NCBI RefSeq assembly: GCF_000158915.1
Contig: NZ_GG657754.1
Location: 1,220,708-1,284,707, forward strand
DNA length: 64,000 nt
Direction: 5' to 3'
From: Streptomyces himastatinicus ATCC 53653
Lineage (GTDB): Bacteria; Actinomycetota; Actinomycetes; Streptomycetales; Streptomycetaceae
The notes under the pieces are model-generated. The model worked only from the letters and a program-made list of their open reading frames with translations. It was not told the DNA's origin and made no database searches. Made by a program: the position numbers and the translations under genes. This document shows, piece after piece, positions 1 through 8,519 of the stretch. Position 1 is the first letter of the stretch. Every line of letters begins with the position of its first letter.

Positions 1-48
1 CAATCCGGCGACGACGGTGCGCCGGGACGGGCGGGCGGTATCGGTCAT
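1..48 (-). CDS. Start of a Tat-exported protein (partial, cut by window edge)
   Basis: Reading the minus strand from position 48 gives 16 codons, MTDTARPSRRTVVAGL, before the window ends. The SRRTVV stretch is a twin-arginine export motif, so the product is probably secreted through Tat. A GAGGGAG Shine-Dalgarno-like sequence lies just upstream of the ATG. The gene is divergent from the cellulase-like gene at 233, which suggests a shared promoter region and a related sugar-linked role, but nothing of the mature protein is visible. Confidence 0.55.
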   Translation of the reverse strand, partial: MTDTARPSRRTVVAGL

Positions 49-232
49 GATGGAGGACTCCCTCGGGGCACCGTCCGCGTGGCGGACTGGGTTCGCACGG
101 CGGCTGGGCGGCACGCACATGTCCGTTCGCCCCCAGAGCCTGGACAGCCACGCGAGCACCGTCAAGGGAATATTCATAAATAATGGATTGTTGTACCGTG
201 GCGGTCACCGCATACGAACGACGGGTGACCTC

Positions 233-1519
233 ATGAGCGCACACCGACAGGCCGCTACGGGCGAAACCACCGATCGGCTCGCCATCACGCTGTGGGACTT
301 CAGCTGGTACACACAGGCAGGACCCGGGGAGCCTTTCGCCGACCTCGACCGCGCCTTCGCCGAGGCGGTGGAGCGCGGCTTCAACACCATCCGGATCTGC
401 GCCATGCCCTTCCTGCTGTTCTCCGGACTCGTCCGTGACCCGGAGTCCCTCCATGTCCGTGGCTTGGGCGAGCAGTTCGGACAGCGGACCCGCTGGTACA
501 ACGTCCGCGGCGGCTACCCGCTGGACGGCCGCCGGCGGCTGGTCGAGCTGTTCGAGGCAGCGGCCCGGCACGACTGCCGGGTGATCGTGTCCTCGTGGGA
601 GTACCAGCAGTCCCCCAGCTTCGCCGACACCGACGCCTGGCACCGCGCCCTGGCCGCGGTCCCCGGTCCGGACCGCGCCGAGGTGATGGCCGAAGCGCTC
701 GCCGGGATGCTGGACTTCCTCACCGAGCGCGGGCTGGCCGACCGCGTCGCCTACGTCGAGGTGCACAACGAGGTCGACAACTGCTCCCTGGTACCGAGTG
801 ACGGCGCCACCCACTACGCCCGACTGCGCGGCCCCCTCGGCCGCGCCGTGGACCTCCTGCGGGCACGCCACCCCGGCATCCCGGTCACCTACTCGCTGGG
901 AGAACCCTGGCCGGACGAACTCGACGACCTGCCGGAGCAGGCGCAGAACGCCCACTTCCACTTCTACGCATACGGCGTGCTCGGCGCGCTGTACCAGGCC
1001 GTGGGGCTCGGCCACGGCACCGAGCCGGCGCCCCGGACGGCCACCTGGCCCACCCCCGAACTGGCCGGCATGCTACGCCCCGACGCGCCCGCCTTCGCCG
1101 ACTACCACCCCGACGAGCCCTGGCGGCTGCAAGCCACCGGGATCCCGCGCGAGCTGTTCTACGTACACGACTGGGTGGACCCCGACCGCTGGGACCTGTG
1201 GCTCTACGAGAACTACCAGTCGCATCGGCAAGCCATGCGGGACACCCTGGCCCGGTGGGTCGAATCCGTCGCCGGCTTCGCCCACCGCCGCGGCGTCCCC
1301 GCCATCCTCGGCGAAGGCGTGGTGGGGTACACCCCGCTCCTCACACGCTTCGAGGAGGACGCCGTCGGCAAGGACCTGGCGGAGTTCGTCGTCGACCGAT
1401 GTCTCGCAGCGGGCTTCCAGGGAGTCGTGCTGACCTCCAACGCGGCGCCTCATCACCCGATGTGGCATACCGACGCGGCCTGGATGCGGCGGGTCAACTC
1501 TCGCGTGACCGTCGGCTGA
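233..1519 (+). CDS. Cellulase-like glycoside hydrolase (clan GH-A fold)
   Basis: A 428-residue protein that looks like a TIM-barrel glycoside hydrolase of the cellulase-like family found in Streptomyces. The expected two catalytic glutamates are visible: the acid/base in VEVHNEVDN after beta-strand 4 and the probable nucleophile in AILGEGVVG near the C-terminus. Tryptophan-rich segments (WDFSWY, WYNVRGGYPLDG, YVHDWVDPDRWD) fit a sugar-binding cleft. No signal peptide is seen from the ATG at 233, so it is probably cytoplasmic. The frame stays open upstream to position 17, but 233 gives the conserved-looking N-terminus. The upstream stretch around 165-195 is unusually AT-rich and may hold the promoter. 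The exact substrate cannot be read from sequence. Confidence 0.75.
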   Translation: MSAHRQAATGETTDRLAITLWDFSWYTQAGPGEPFADLDRAFAEAVERGFNTIRICAMPFLLFSGLVRDPESLHVRGLGEQFGQRTRWYNVRGGYPLDGRRRLVELFEAAARHDCRVIVSSWEYQQSPSFADTDAWHRALAAVPGPDRAEVMAEALAGMLDFLTERGLADRVAYVEVHNEVDNCSLVPSDGATHYARLRGPLGRAVDLLRARHPGIPVTYSLGEPWPDELDDLPEQAQNAHFHFYAYGVLGALYQAVGLGHGTEPAPRTATWPTPELAGMLRPDAPAFADYHPDEPWRLQATGIPRELFYVHDWVDPDRWDLWLYENYQSHRQAMRDTLARWVESVAGFAHRRGVPAILGEGVVGYTPLLTRFEEDAVGKDLAEFVVDRCLAAGFQGVVLTSNAAPHHPMWHTDAAWMRRVNSRVTVG

Positions 1520-1641
1520 CCACCGGCAGTGCCGCAGCGATGGCCGGAGTCGGCGTACCGGCCGGACCGGGGGAGGTCCATGCTGTGAGGGGTACTGACA
1601 GGGACCCCCACCGAGCGCTTCCTCTTCCTACGCTGGAATCC

Positions 1642-2520
1642 ATGGACCATCGGGCCGAAGTCAGCGCATTCCTCAAGTCCCGCCGCGCCAAGATCACACC
1701 CGCGCTGGCGGGCCTGCCGGTGTACGGGCAGCGGCGAGTGCCCGGGCTGCGCCGCGGTGAGGTCGCGACGCTCGCCGGGGTGAGCGTCGAGTACTACACG
1801 CGCCTGGAACGCGGAAACCTCGGCGGGGTCTCCGACAGCGTCCTGGACGCCCTCACCCAGGCCCTGCGGCTCGACGACACCGAGCGGGACCACCTCTACG
1901 CCTTGGCCCGCGCGGCCAACACCAGTCCGGCGCGTGTCCGGCGCCGCCCGAAGAAGGCCACCGTGCGATCCAGTGTGCTGCGCATCGTCGAGGGCCTGCA
2001 CGACCAGCCGGCGTACGTGCGCAACAACCGCATGGACATCCTGGCCGCCAATCCGCTCGCCCGCGCCCTGCACAGTGAGGCGTTCGAGCTGGAGCCGGTC
2101 AACACCTGCCGATTCGTCTTCCTCGACCCGCGGGCCACCCGCATGTACCCCGACTGGGAACGCGTGGCCCGCGAAGGCGTGGGCGTGCTGCGGGTCGAGG
2201 TCGCCAAGAACCCCTACGACCGCGAGCTGTCGAACCTGATCGGTGAGCTGTCCACCCGCAGTGACGCCTTCCGCACGATGTGGGGCACGCACGACGTGCA
2301 TGTCTTCACCGAGGGAACCAAGCGGTTTCACCATCCCGCGGTGGGCGAGATGGAGCTGGTCCACGAGACCCTGGCCCTGCCCGGTGACGAAGGGTTGTCC
2401 ATCACCGTCTACAGCGCCGATCCCGGCACCCCGGCCGCGGACACCTTGAAGCTGCTGGCCAGCTGGGCGGCGAGTCAGGAGCAGGACGCGGCCGCCTCAC
2501 AGGCCGACACCGAACGCTGA
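1642..2520 (+). CDS. XRE-family regulator with MmyB-like ligand domain
   Basis: A 292-residue DNA-binding protein. The N-terminal third (about residues 5-75) is an XRE helix-turn-helix; the segment GLRRGEVATLAGVSVEYYTR is the classic actinomycete form. The rest matches the MmyB-like sensor domain, with ILAANPLARAL and FLDPRATRMYPDWE as typical signatures. Such proteins usually regulate a neighbouring oxidoreductase or transporter gene. Here the aldo/keto reductase genes at 2848 and 3901 follow on the same strand, so they are the obvious candidate targets (inference). ATG 1642 gives the standard family N-terminus; no strong Shine-Dalgarno precedes it. Confidence 0.85.
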   Translation: MDHRAEVSAFLKSRRAKITPALAGLPVYGQRRVPGLRRGEVATLAGVSVEYYTRLERGNLGGVSDSVLDALTQALRLDDTERDHLYALARAANTSPARVRRRPKKATVRSSVLRIVEGLHDQPAYVRNNRMDILAANPLARALHSEAFELEPVNTCRFVFLDPRATRMYPDWERVAREGVGVLRVEVAKNPYDRELSNLIGELSTRSDAFRTMWGTHDVHVFTEGTKRFHHPAVGEMELVHETLALPGDEGLSITVYSADPGTPAADTLKLLASWAASQEQDAAASQADTER

Positions 2521-2687
2521 CGCCGAACCCGGCCCCGTCTCCAGCCCTTGCCCACGCTCTCGGCATGAGGGGGGCCCTGCCGTTACCCCTCACAAGCGTG
2601 CCTGTCAGCGGGGCGCGGCTGCTGGTTCCGTGGAATGCGGCGGCGCCTGAAGGACTCCGCCCGCGCCACCCCTTGAAAGGATCGTCA

Positions 2688-2812
2688 GTGAGTTCCCCTT
2701 CGTCCACAAAGCCGGATACGTCGGCCGCCGCACCACTCGCGGGGCGCTCTCTTGGGTTCTCGCCGCGCTCTTCCTGGCCGGCTTCGCCTTCAGCCTCGCG
2801 GCGCCACCTCGA
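2688..2812 (+). pseudogene. N-terminal remnant of an MFS transporter
   Basis: The 327-base gap between the XRE regulator and the first aldo/keto reductase holds an apparent relic. A GAAAGGA Shine-Dalgarno is followed by GTG at 2688 and about 20 codons (VSSPSSTKPDTSAAAPLAGR). A frame change then leads to VLAALFLAGFAF, which resembles the first membrane helix of actinomycete MFS exporters. The similarity then stops. This looks like the head of an exporter gene whose remainder was deleted when the reductase gene became adjacent. The assignment rests on a short stretch and is tentative. Confidence 0.35.
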
Positions 2813-2847
2813 TCCGAGAAACCCGTACACAACATTGGGAGACCACC

Positions 2848-3870
2848 ATGGAACACCGTCTACTGGGACGAACCGGCCTGTCGGTCAGCAAGATGTGCCT
2901 CGGCGCGATGATGTTCGGCCCGTGGGGCAACCCCGACCATGACGAGGCCACCCGGACCATCCACCGCGCCCTTGATGCCGGCATCAACTTCGTCGACACC
3001 GCCGACGTCTACTCGCACGGCGAGTCCGAAGAAATCGTCGGCCGGGCCATCAAGGGGCGCCGCGACAATGTGGTGCTGGCCACCAAGTTCCACAACTCCA
3101 TGGGGGACGACCCCAACCAGCGCGGCAACTCCCGGCGCTGGATCATGCGGGCCGTAGAGGACTCGCTGCGCCGGCTGGGAACCGACTACATCGACCTCTA
3201 CCAGGTGCACCGGCCCTCACCCGACACCGACATCGAAGAGACCCTGGGCGCCCTGACGGACCTGGTACGCCAGGGCAAAGTCCGCTACCTCGGCTCCTCC
3301 ACCTTCCCCGGCAGCCAGATCGTCGAAGCCCAATGGGCCGCCCACGACCGCCATCTGGAGCGGCTCGTATGCGAACAGGCCCCGTACTCCGCGCTCGTGC
3401 GTGGCATCGAGGCCGACGTGCTGCCCACCGCGGCCCGGCACGGCATGGGGGTGATCACCTACAGCCCGCTCGCCGGCGGATGGCTCTCCGGCCGCTGGCG
3501 TCAGGGCACCGACCTGCCCACCCCGTCCCCGGCCCGGCAGCGCCTGGCCGACCGCTTCGACATGTCCCTGCCGGTCAACCAGCGCAAGCTCGAGGCGGCC
3601 GAAGCCCTCGCCCACCTGGCCGAGGACAACGGAATGACGCTGATCGAGATGGCCATCGCGTTCGCGCTCAACCATCCCGCGGTCGTCTCGGTCCTCATCG
3701 GCCCGCGCACCCTGGACCACCTGGAGACGCAGTTGCCCGCAGCCGAGGTGACGCTCGACCCCGCGGTCCTGGACCGCATCGACGAGATCGTCGCCCCGGG
3801 TACGGTCATCAACCCGGCCGACAGCAGCTTCGTCAATCCCGCCCTGGAGCCGGCGGCGCGCCGACGCTGA
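2848..3870 (+). CDS. Aldo/keto reductase
   Basis: A 340-residue NADPH-dependent aldo/keto reductase, probably cytoplasmic and acting on small carbonyl compounds. The catalytic tetrad of the family is visible: Asp and Tyr in FVDTADVYSHGES, Lys in VLATKFHN and His in LYQVHRP. The C-terminal cofactor segment VSVLIGPRTLDHLETQL is typical of the Kv-beta-like subgroup. ATG 2848 is preceded by a GGGAG Shine-Dalgarno. A second reductase starts 30 bases downstream, so the two are likely co-transcribed, possibly under the XRE regulator at 1642. The substrate is unknown. Confidence 0.9.
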   Translation: MEHRLLGRTGLSVSKMCLGAMMFGPWGNPDHDEATRTIHRALDAGINFVDTADVYSHGESEEIVGRAIKGRRDNVVLATKFHNSMGDDPNQRGNSRRWIMRAVEDSLRRLGTDYIDLYQVHRPSPDTDIEETLGALTDLVRQGKVRYLGSSTFPGSQIVEAQWAAHDRHLERLVCEQAPYSALVRGIEADVLPTAARHGMGVITYSPLAGGWLSGRWRQGTDLPTPSPARQRLADRFDMSLPVNQRKLEAAEALAHLAEDNGMTLIEMAIAFALNHPAVVSVLIGPRTLDHLETQLPAAEVTLDPAVLDRIDEIVAPGTVINPADSSFVNPALEPAARRR

Positions 3871-3900
3871 CCGGACCCCCGTCCACCAGAAGGAGCAACC

Positions 3901-4899
3901 ATGCGGTACCGCACACTCGGCAGCTCGGACCTGGAGGTCTCCGAGATCTCGCTCGGGTCCTGGCTCACCTACTCCGGCGGCATCGAGGCGGACCAGACCC
4001 GTGCCTGCACCAAGGCCGCGTTCGAGGCAGGCATCAACTTCTTCGACACCGCCAACGTCTACGGGCAAGGCACCGCTGAAACGGCCTGGGGCGAGATCCT
4101 CTCGGCCCACCCCCGCGACTCCTACATCCTGGCCACCAAGGTCTGGGGCCGGATGTCGGACGATCCGGCCGACCAGGGACTGTCCCCGGCGCAGATCGCC
4201 CAGCAGATCGACGCCTCCCTCACCCGCCTCAAGACCGACTACGTCGACCTGTACCAGGCACACCGCTTCGACCCCACGGTCCCGATCGAGGACACCATCG
4301 AGGCGTTCCAGAAGGTCGTCGAGCAGGGCAAGGCCCGCTACCTCGGCTTCAGCGAGTGGACCCCCGAGCAGATCCAGGCCGGCATCGACATCGCCGGATC
4401 CGAGCTGTTCGTCTCCTCCCAGCCGCAGTACTCCATGCTCTGGCAGGCCCCCGAAGCCGAGGTCTTCGGCCTCTGCGCCGCGAACGGCATCTCCCAGATC
4501 GTCTGGTCACCGCTCGCCCAAGGCGTCCTCACCGGCAAGTACAAGCCCGGGCAGCCCATCCCCGAAGGGAGCCGGTTCGCCAGCGCGGAGATGGCGGCCG
4601 CCCAGGACCTCGTCTACAGCGAGGAGACCCTGGAGGCGGTGCGGCGCTTGGTCCCGATCGCCGAGGAGGCAGGGATGAGCATGCCCACCCTGGCACTGGC
4701 CTGGGTACTGCGCCGCGGCGAGGTCGCCTCCGCGATCACCGGCGCCTCCCGCCCCGAGCAGGTCCACGCCAACGCTGCCGCCTCCGGTGTGGAGTTGTCC
4801 GACGACGTGCTCGCGGCTGTGGACCAGGCCCTCGGCGACGTCCCCATCACCGAACCAACCCTCGCCCCCGCAGCCCAGGCCGGCATCAAGCACCGCTGA
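3901..4899 (+). CDS. Aldo/keto reductase (potassium-channel beta-subunit-like)
   Basis: A 332-residue aldo/keto reductase with the full catalytic set: Asp/Tyr in FFDTANVYGQGTAE, Lys in ILATKVWGR and His in LYQAHRFDP. The motif YLGFSEWTPEQIQ and the C-terminal segment ASAITGASRPEQV are typical of the voltage-gated channel beta-subunit-like group (YghZ/Kv-beta type). It lies 30 bases after the preceding reductase, with an AGAAGGAG Shine-Dalgarno, so an operon is likely. A strong hairpin at 4910-4936 ends the unit. It differs clearly from its neighbour, so it is not a recent duplicate. Confidence 0.9.
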   Translation: MRYRTLGSSDLEVSEISLGSWLTYSGGIEADQTRACTKAAFEAGINFFDTANVYGQGTAETAWGEILSAHPRDSYILATKVWGRMSDDPADQGLSPAQIAQQIDASLTRLKTDYVDLYQAHRFDPTVPIEDTIEAFQKVVEQGKARYLGFSEWTPEQIQAGIDIAGSELFVSSQPQYSMLWQAPEAEVFGLCAANGISQIVWSPLAQGVLTGKYKPGQPIPEGSRFASAEMAAAQDLVYSEETLEAVRRLVPIAEEAGMSMPTLALAWVLRRGEVASAITGASRPEQVHANAAASGVELSDDVLAAVDQALGDVPITEPTLAPAAQAGIKHR

Positions 4900-4909
4900 G
4901 CCGTAGGCG

Positions 4910-4936
4910 CTCCAAGGGGGCAAGGCCCCCTTGGAG
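4910..4936. terminator. Bidirectional hairpin terminator
   Basis: An 11-bp perfect stem (CTCCAAGGGGG / CCCCCTTGGAG) around a CAAGG loop lies between the convergent aldo/keto reductase and rhamnosidase genes. It could terminate both. There is no clear U-tract, as is usual in Streptomyces. Confidence 0.75.
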
Positions 4937-4963
4937 GTCTTGGCGGCGCACGGGAGTCGGACG

Positions 4964-7900
4964 TCAGCGCGGCGTACTCGTCAAGCGGTACCGGCCGGAC
5001 GGCAGCCGGTACGATGCCACGCCGTCCGCGTGGCCGAGGAGCCGTACTCCGTCCACGTGCGCCAGCGGGGTCCGCCCTTCCCGGACGGACGTGGCGGAGA
5101 GGGCCGGGAGGCGCAGGGTCGCCTCGCTGTTGGCCGGTACGACGGCGTCGTACACCAGGGTCGTGCCTCCGTCGTCGATCCTCCACTCGCTGCTGATCTC
5201 GCCGTACGGCGATTCGTGCGAGCCCGACACGTGCGTGATCCTGCCGGTGGGATCGAGGTGAGGTTGCAGGAGGAAGTGTTTGAAGCCGGGGCTGTCGGGG
5301 TCGCGTGCGATGCCGGCCATGTACGCGTACATCCACTCCATGATCGCTCCGTACGCGTAGTGGTTGAAGGAATTCATGCTGACCGGGCCGAAGCCGGCGT
5401 CCTTGGAGTAGGAGTTCCAGCGCTCCCAGACGGTGGTGGCGCCGTTCTTCACCGAGAACAGCCAGGACGGCAGCGCGTCCTGGTGCAGCAGCTTGTACGC
5501 CAGGTCCGAACTGCCCTCATCGGTGAGGACGGGGGCGAGGACGTTGACGCCGAGGAATCCCACGGACAGTGTGTTCTCGGCGTAGGTGACCCGGCTGCTG
5601 TCCGGGTGTGCCGCCTTGTAGGCGGCGTCGTTGCCGATGTTGTCGGCCAACAGCCCGACGAGTGTGCGGCGCTGGGCCTCCGTGTCGTAGAAGCCGAGCT
5701 TGAGGACCCACAGCAGTGCCGTCTGGCTGTTGTCCTCGGTCTTCTGGTTCGGGTCCGCACCCGGTTCGATCGGGGAGGCCTCGCCGAGGCTGGACTTCAC
5801 CGTGAGCCGACCGCCCTCGGTCTTGAGGTATGTGGCGATGAAGGCCCGCTTGATGCGGCCGAAGAGCCTCTCGTACGTCGCGGCCTCGCCGGGCCGGTTG
5901 ATGGCGCGGGCCATCCGTGCCATCAACCGCGCGACATAACCGTAGTAAACGTCGCTCATGAGCTGGGCACTGGTCTTCTGCGGCGCCAGCCAGTCCCCGG
6001 TGAGCGACCCCTGTCCGGCGTAGGTGTCGCCGGTCCGCTCCTGGATCCAGTCCAGGTAACGGGTCATCGCCGGCCAGCTGCGCTCGACGACGGTCGGGTC
6101 ACCGGTCATCTGCCACACGGTCCACGGGAGGATCACACCGCAGTCCGCCCACCCGCTGCCCCCGTCGGGGAAGTTGAACCGGCCACCGGGGGCGACCCCC
6201 GTGAACTGTGCCTTGTCCACGCCGTAGACAGTCTGGGAATCGACGACGGTGTTCTGGAAGTGGCTGAGGAAGGGGGCGGCGTCCGCGTTGTACAGGCCGG
6301 TGGCGGCGAAAACCTGTGTGTCGCCGGTCCAGCCCAGGCGTTCGTCGCGTTGCGGGCAGTCGGTGGGCACCCACAGGTAGTTGCCGCGCTGCCCCCAGCG
6401 GATGTTGCTGATCAGCTGGTTGGCCTGCGGGTCGTTCGTGGTGACGGTGCCGATGTCGCGGACCGCGGAGGTGGCCACCTTGCCGGTCAGGCCGGTGATC
6501 GTGACGGTGTCGGTCGCGGTGACGGACACGTACCGGAAACCGTAGAAGGTCAGGGAGTCCTGGTGGGTCTCCCCGACGGGGTCGCCCTTGAGGATGTATG
6601 TGCTGGTGGCCTTCGCGCTGCGCAGGTTGGCGCGGTAGACCGACCCTTCGGGCCCGTCCGCGCCGGCGCTGCTGTCGTTGAGCATCTCGGCGAACTTGAA
6701 CTCGACCCGCGCTCCGGCCGGGCCGCGCAGGCTGTACTGGGCCACCCCGACCATGTTCTGGCCCAGGTCGAAAACGGCGGTGTCACCGACGCCGATCGTG
6801 ACGGAAGCGGAGGCTGCCCTGCGGGGGTCGGTCACCGTCCGGTCGGGGTCGACGACGATGCGCCCTTCGCCGTTGGAGCTGCTGTCCCGTCCGGCCACTC
6901 CGGTGGCGACCGTGATGGACTGCGGACGACGATCCCACCGCGGCATCAGACGTGCCGTCTCGGCCGGGTAGGCCAGCAGCCGTGCCTCGGGGTACTCGGC
7001 CTCGAAGGCGATGCGTTCCACATCCGACCAGGCGGTGTCGTCGAATCCGCCCGTCGTCCAGCCCACCAGTTCCTTGCGGGCGTCGTAGGTCTGGCCGTCG
7101 TAGATGTCGTCGGCCCGGTACGGGCCGGTGTCGGTGGCCTTCCAGCCGTCGTCCGGCCCGGTGACGAGGGACTGTGATGTCCCGTCTGCGTACCGGATCA
7201 GCAGCTTGGCCTTGAGCGCCAGCGCGTTGCCGTCCTTGGAGTAATAGGTACTGCCCTCGGAGATGCGGCCGTTGTACCAGCCGTTGCCCAGGACGGCCGC
7301 CAGGGCCACGACCGGCCTGCCCACCACGAGGTCCGTGACGTCGTAGGTCATGTAGTTGACGCGTACGTCGTAGTTCGTCCAGCCCGGGGGCAGCAGCTCG
7401 ATCGTGGCACCGCCATCCTGCGGGACGGTGACATGGCGCCCGTTGACGTACGCCTCGTACACCCCGAGGGCGGAGACATACAGTCGCGCTTCACGGACCT
7501 GGCCCCGGCCCTTTCCCGAACCTCCCGCTCCGAGAAGCGCCTCTCTCCGCAGCATCGGCGCACCAGGGGAACGGGGGGTCTTGCCCTTCATCCCGATCCA
7601 CTGGGCGCCGCCCCACCCGGCGACGCCGTCGGTGCTCATGAGCCCGGTCTCGAACAAGGCCGGAGGTGCGCTGCCGACCAGATGGCCCTCGGCGTCCCAG
7701 ACGGTGACGGTCCAGTGGTAGCGAGTCGTGGCCATCAGCCTCCTGCCCGCATAGCGGACGGCCACCGAATCGGAGGAACGGACGCGACCGCTGTCCCAGA
7801 CATCCGCACGACCACCGGCCAGTTTGTCCGGTGAACTCGCCACGAGGATGCGGTAGGAGCCTTGGCTCCGCCCGCGGGCGGAGGACCGCATGCGCCATCC

Positions 7901-8164
7901 GAAGCGTGGCCGGGCAGCGTCCACGCCGAAGGGAACGGTACGGTGCTCCACGGTCAGCCCGTACACCGCGGTACCGGCTGTACGAGGTGTCGATGCCGCC
8001 TGCGCGGTGGGTCCCCCGCCCACGCCGCCCGCCACTACGGGCAGCGCGCCCGCCGTCGCCACGAGCACGGTGCGCCGGCGGACTCCCGTCACGTGTTTCT
8101 CGGGTTGGGCGCCTTGCTGGGCATCGGACATCGCACCATCCGAAATCTGTGCTTCATCGCTCAC
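4964..8164 (-). CDS. Tat-exported alpha-L-rhamnosidase (GH78)
   Basis: A 1066-residue secreted glycoside hydrolase that releases terminal L-rhamnose from plant or bacterial glycans. The N-terminus carries a twin-arginine signal (GVRRRTVLVATAGALPVVAG). An N-terminal Ig-like/beta-sandwich region (EHRTVPFGVDAARPRFGW) is followed by the lectin-like rhamnosidase N domain and the (alpha/alpha)6 catalytic barrel, with the hallmark DCPQRDERLGWTGD near residues 601-614. A beta-sandwich tail follows. The start is GTG 8164, preceded by GAAGGGA. The gene is divergent from the LacI regulator at 8520; a perfect LacI-type operator at 8229-8240 sits 65 bases upstream of the start, so regulation by that repressor is very likely. 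Confidence 0.93.
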   Translation of the reverse strand: MSDEAQISDGAMSDAQQGAQPEKHVTGVRRRTVLVATAGALPVVAGGVGGGPTAQAASTPRTAGTAVYGLTVEHRTVPFGVDAARPRFGWRMRSSARGRSQGSYRILVASSPDKLAGGRADVWDSGRVRSSDSVAVRYAGRRLMATTRYHWTVTVWDAEGHLVGSAPPALFETGLMSTDGVAGWGGAQWIGMKGKTPRSPGAPMLRREALLGAGGSGKGRGQVREARLYVSALGVYEAYVNGRHVTVPQDGGATIELLPPGWTNYDVRVNYMTYDVTDLVVGRPVVALAAVLGNGWYNGRISEGSTYYSKDGNALALKAKLLIRYADGTSQSLVTGPDDGWKATDTGPYRADDIYDGQTYDARKELVGWTTGGFDDTAWSDVERIAFEAEYPEARLLAYPAETARLMPRWDRRPQSITVATGVAGRDSSSNGEGRIVVDPDRTVTDPRRAASASVTIGVGDTAVFDLGQNMVGVAQYSLRGPAGARVEFKFAEMLNDSSAGADGPEGSVYRANLRSAKATSTYILKGDPVGETHQDSLTFYGFRYVSVTATDTVTITGLTGKVATSAVRDIGTVTTNDPQANQLISNIRWGQRGNYLWVPTDCPQRDERLGWTGDTQVFAATGLYNADAAPFLSHFQNTVVDSQTVYGVDKAQFTGVAPGGRFNFPDGGSGWADCGVILPWTVWQMTGDPTVVERSWPAMTRYLDWIQERTGDTYAGQGSLTGDWLAPQKTSAQLMSDVYYGYVARLMARMARAINRPGEAATYERLFGRIKRAFIATYLKTEGGRLTVKSSLGEASPIEPGADPNQKTEDNSQTALLWVLKLGFYDTEAQRRTLVGLLADNIGNDAAYKAAHPDSSRVTYAENTLSVGFLGVNVLAPVLTDEGSSDLAYKLLHQDALPSWLFSVKNGATTVWERWNSYSKDAGFGPVSMNSFNHYAYGAIMEWMYAYMAGIARDPDSPGFKHFLLQPHLDPTGRITHVSGSHESPYGEISSEWRIDDGGTTLVYDAVVPANSEATLRLPALSATSVREGRTPLAHVDGVRLLGHADGVASYRLPSGRYRLTSTPR

Positions 8165-8228
8165 GCCGTCGTCCCTTCGGTTTTCGGCAAGCGGTCAGAA
8201 GTCGAGCCTTGTGGCCGCCCCAGAGGAT

Positions 8229-8240
8229 TGAAACGTTTCA
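8229..8240. promoter_or_regulatory. LacI-type operator, rhamnosidase side
   Basis: TGAAACGTTTCA is a perfect 12-bp palindrome with the central CG typical of LacI/GalR operators. It lies in the 355-base divergent region between the rhamnosidase gene and the LacI regulator, on the rhamnosidase side. A related half-like site, GTAACGTTTTCC, lies at 8331-8342. Confidence 0.85.
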
Positions 8241-8486
8241 GTCTGCTGCCTGATCAGGGTTCGATCGGTTGGATACGGCGAGCCGTCCGGCGGCCCGGCA
8301 CGGGAAAGGGTGATCCCGCCCAGGCCGTGGGTAACGTTTTCCAAAGCTGGTGGCCAGACCTTAGAGAGCCTCCTTCGTGACGTCAAGGTGCCGTGCTCCG
8401 CGCGCGATTGGGCTGACGCGGCTTCCTCGGGCCGCCGGGGCGCCGACGTACCTGACGGCGGGACAGGATTCGTCCGTACACTTCGC

Positions 8487-8498
8487 GGAAACGTTTCC
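8487..8498. promoter_or_regulatory. LacI-type operator, regulator side (autoregulation)
   Basis: GGAAACGTTTCC is a second perfect palindrome sharing the AAACGTTT core. It lies 21 bases before the LacI start codon, a position that would block transcription or early elongation of the regulator's own gene. Confidence 0.85.
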
Positions 8499-8519
8499 CA
8501 CGCCGCCGGAGGGAGCGGG

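Noticed and set aside
4931-7177. A 748-codon open frame on the plus strand, antisense to the rhamnosidase
   Set aside because: It lies opposite the GH78 gene, has no ribosome site or domain signature and reads as low-complexity G/R/A/V-rich protein. This is the usual mirror frame in very GC-rich DNA.
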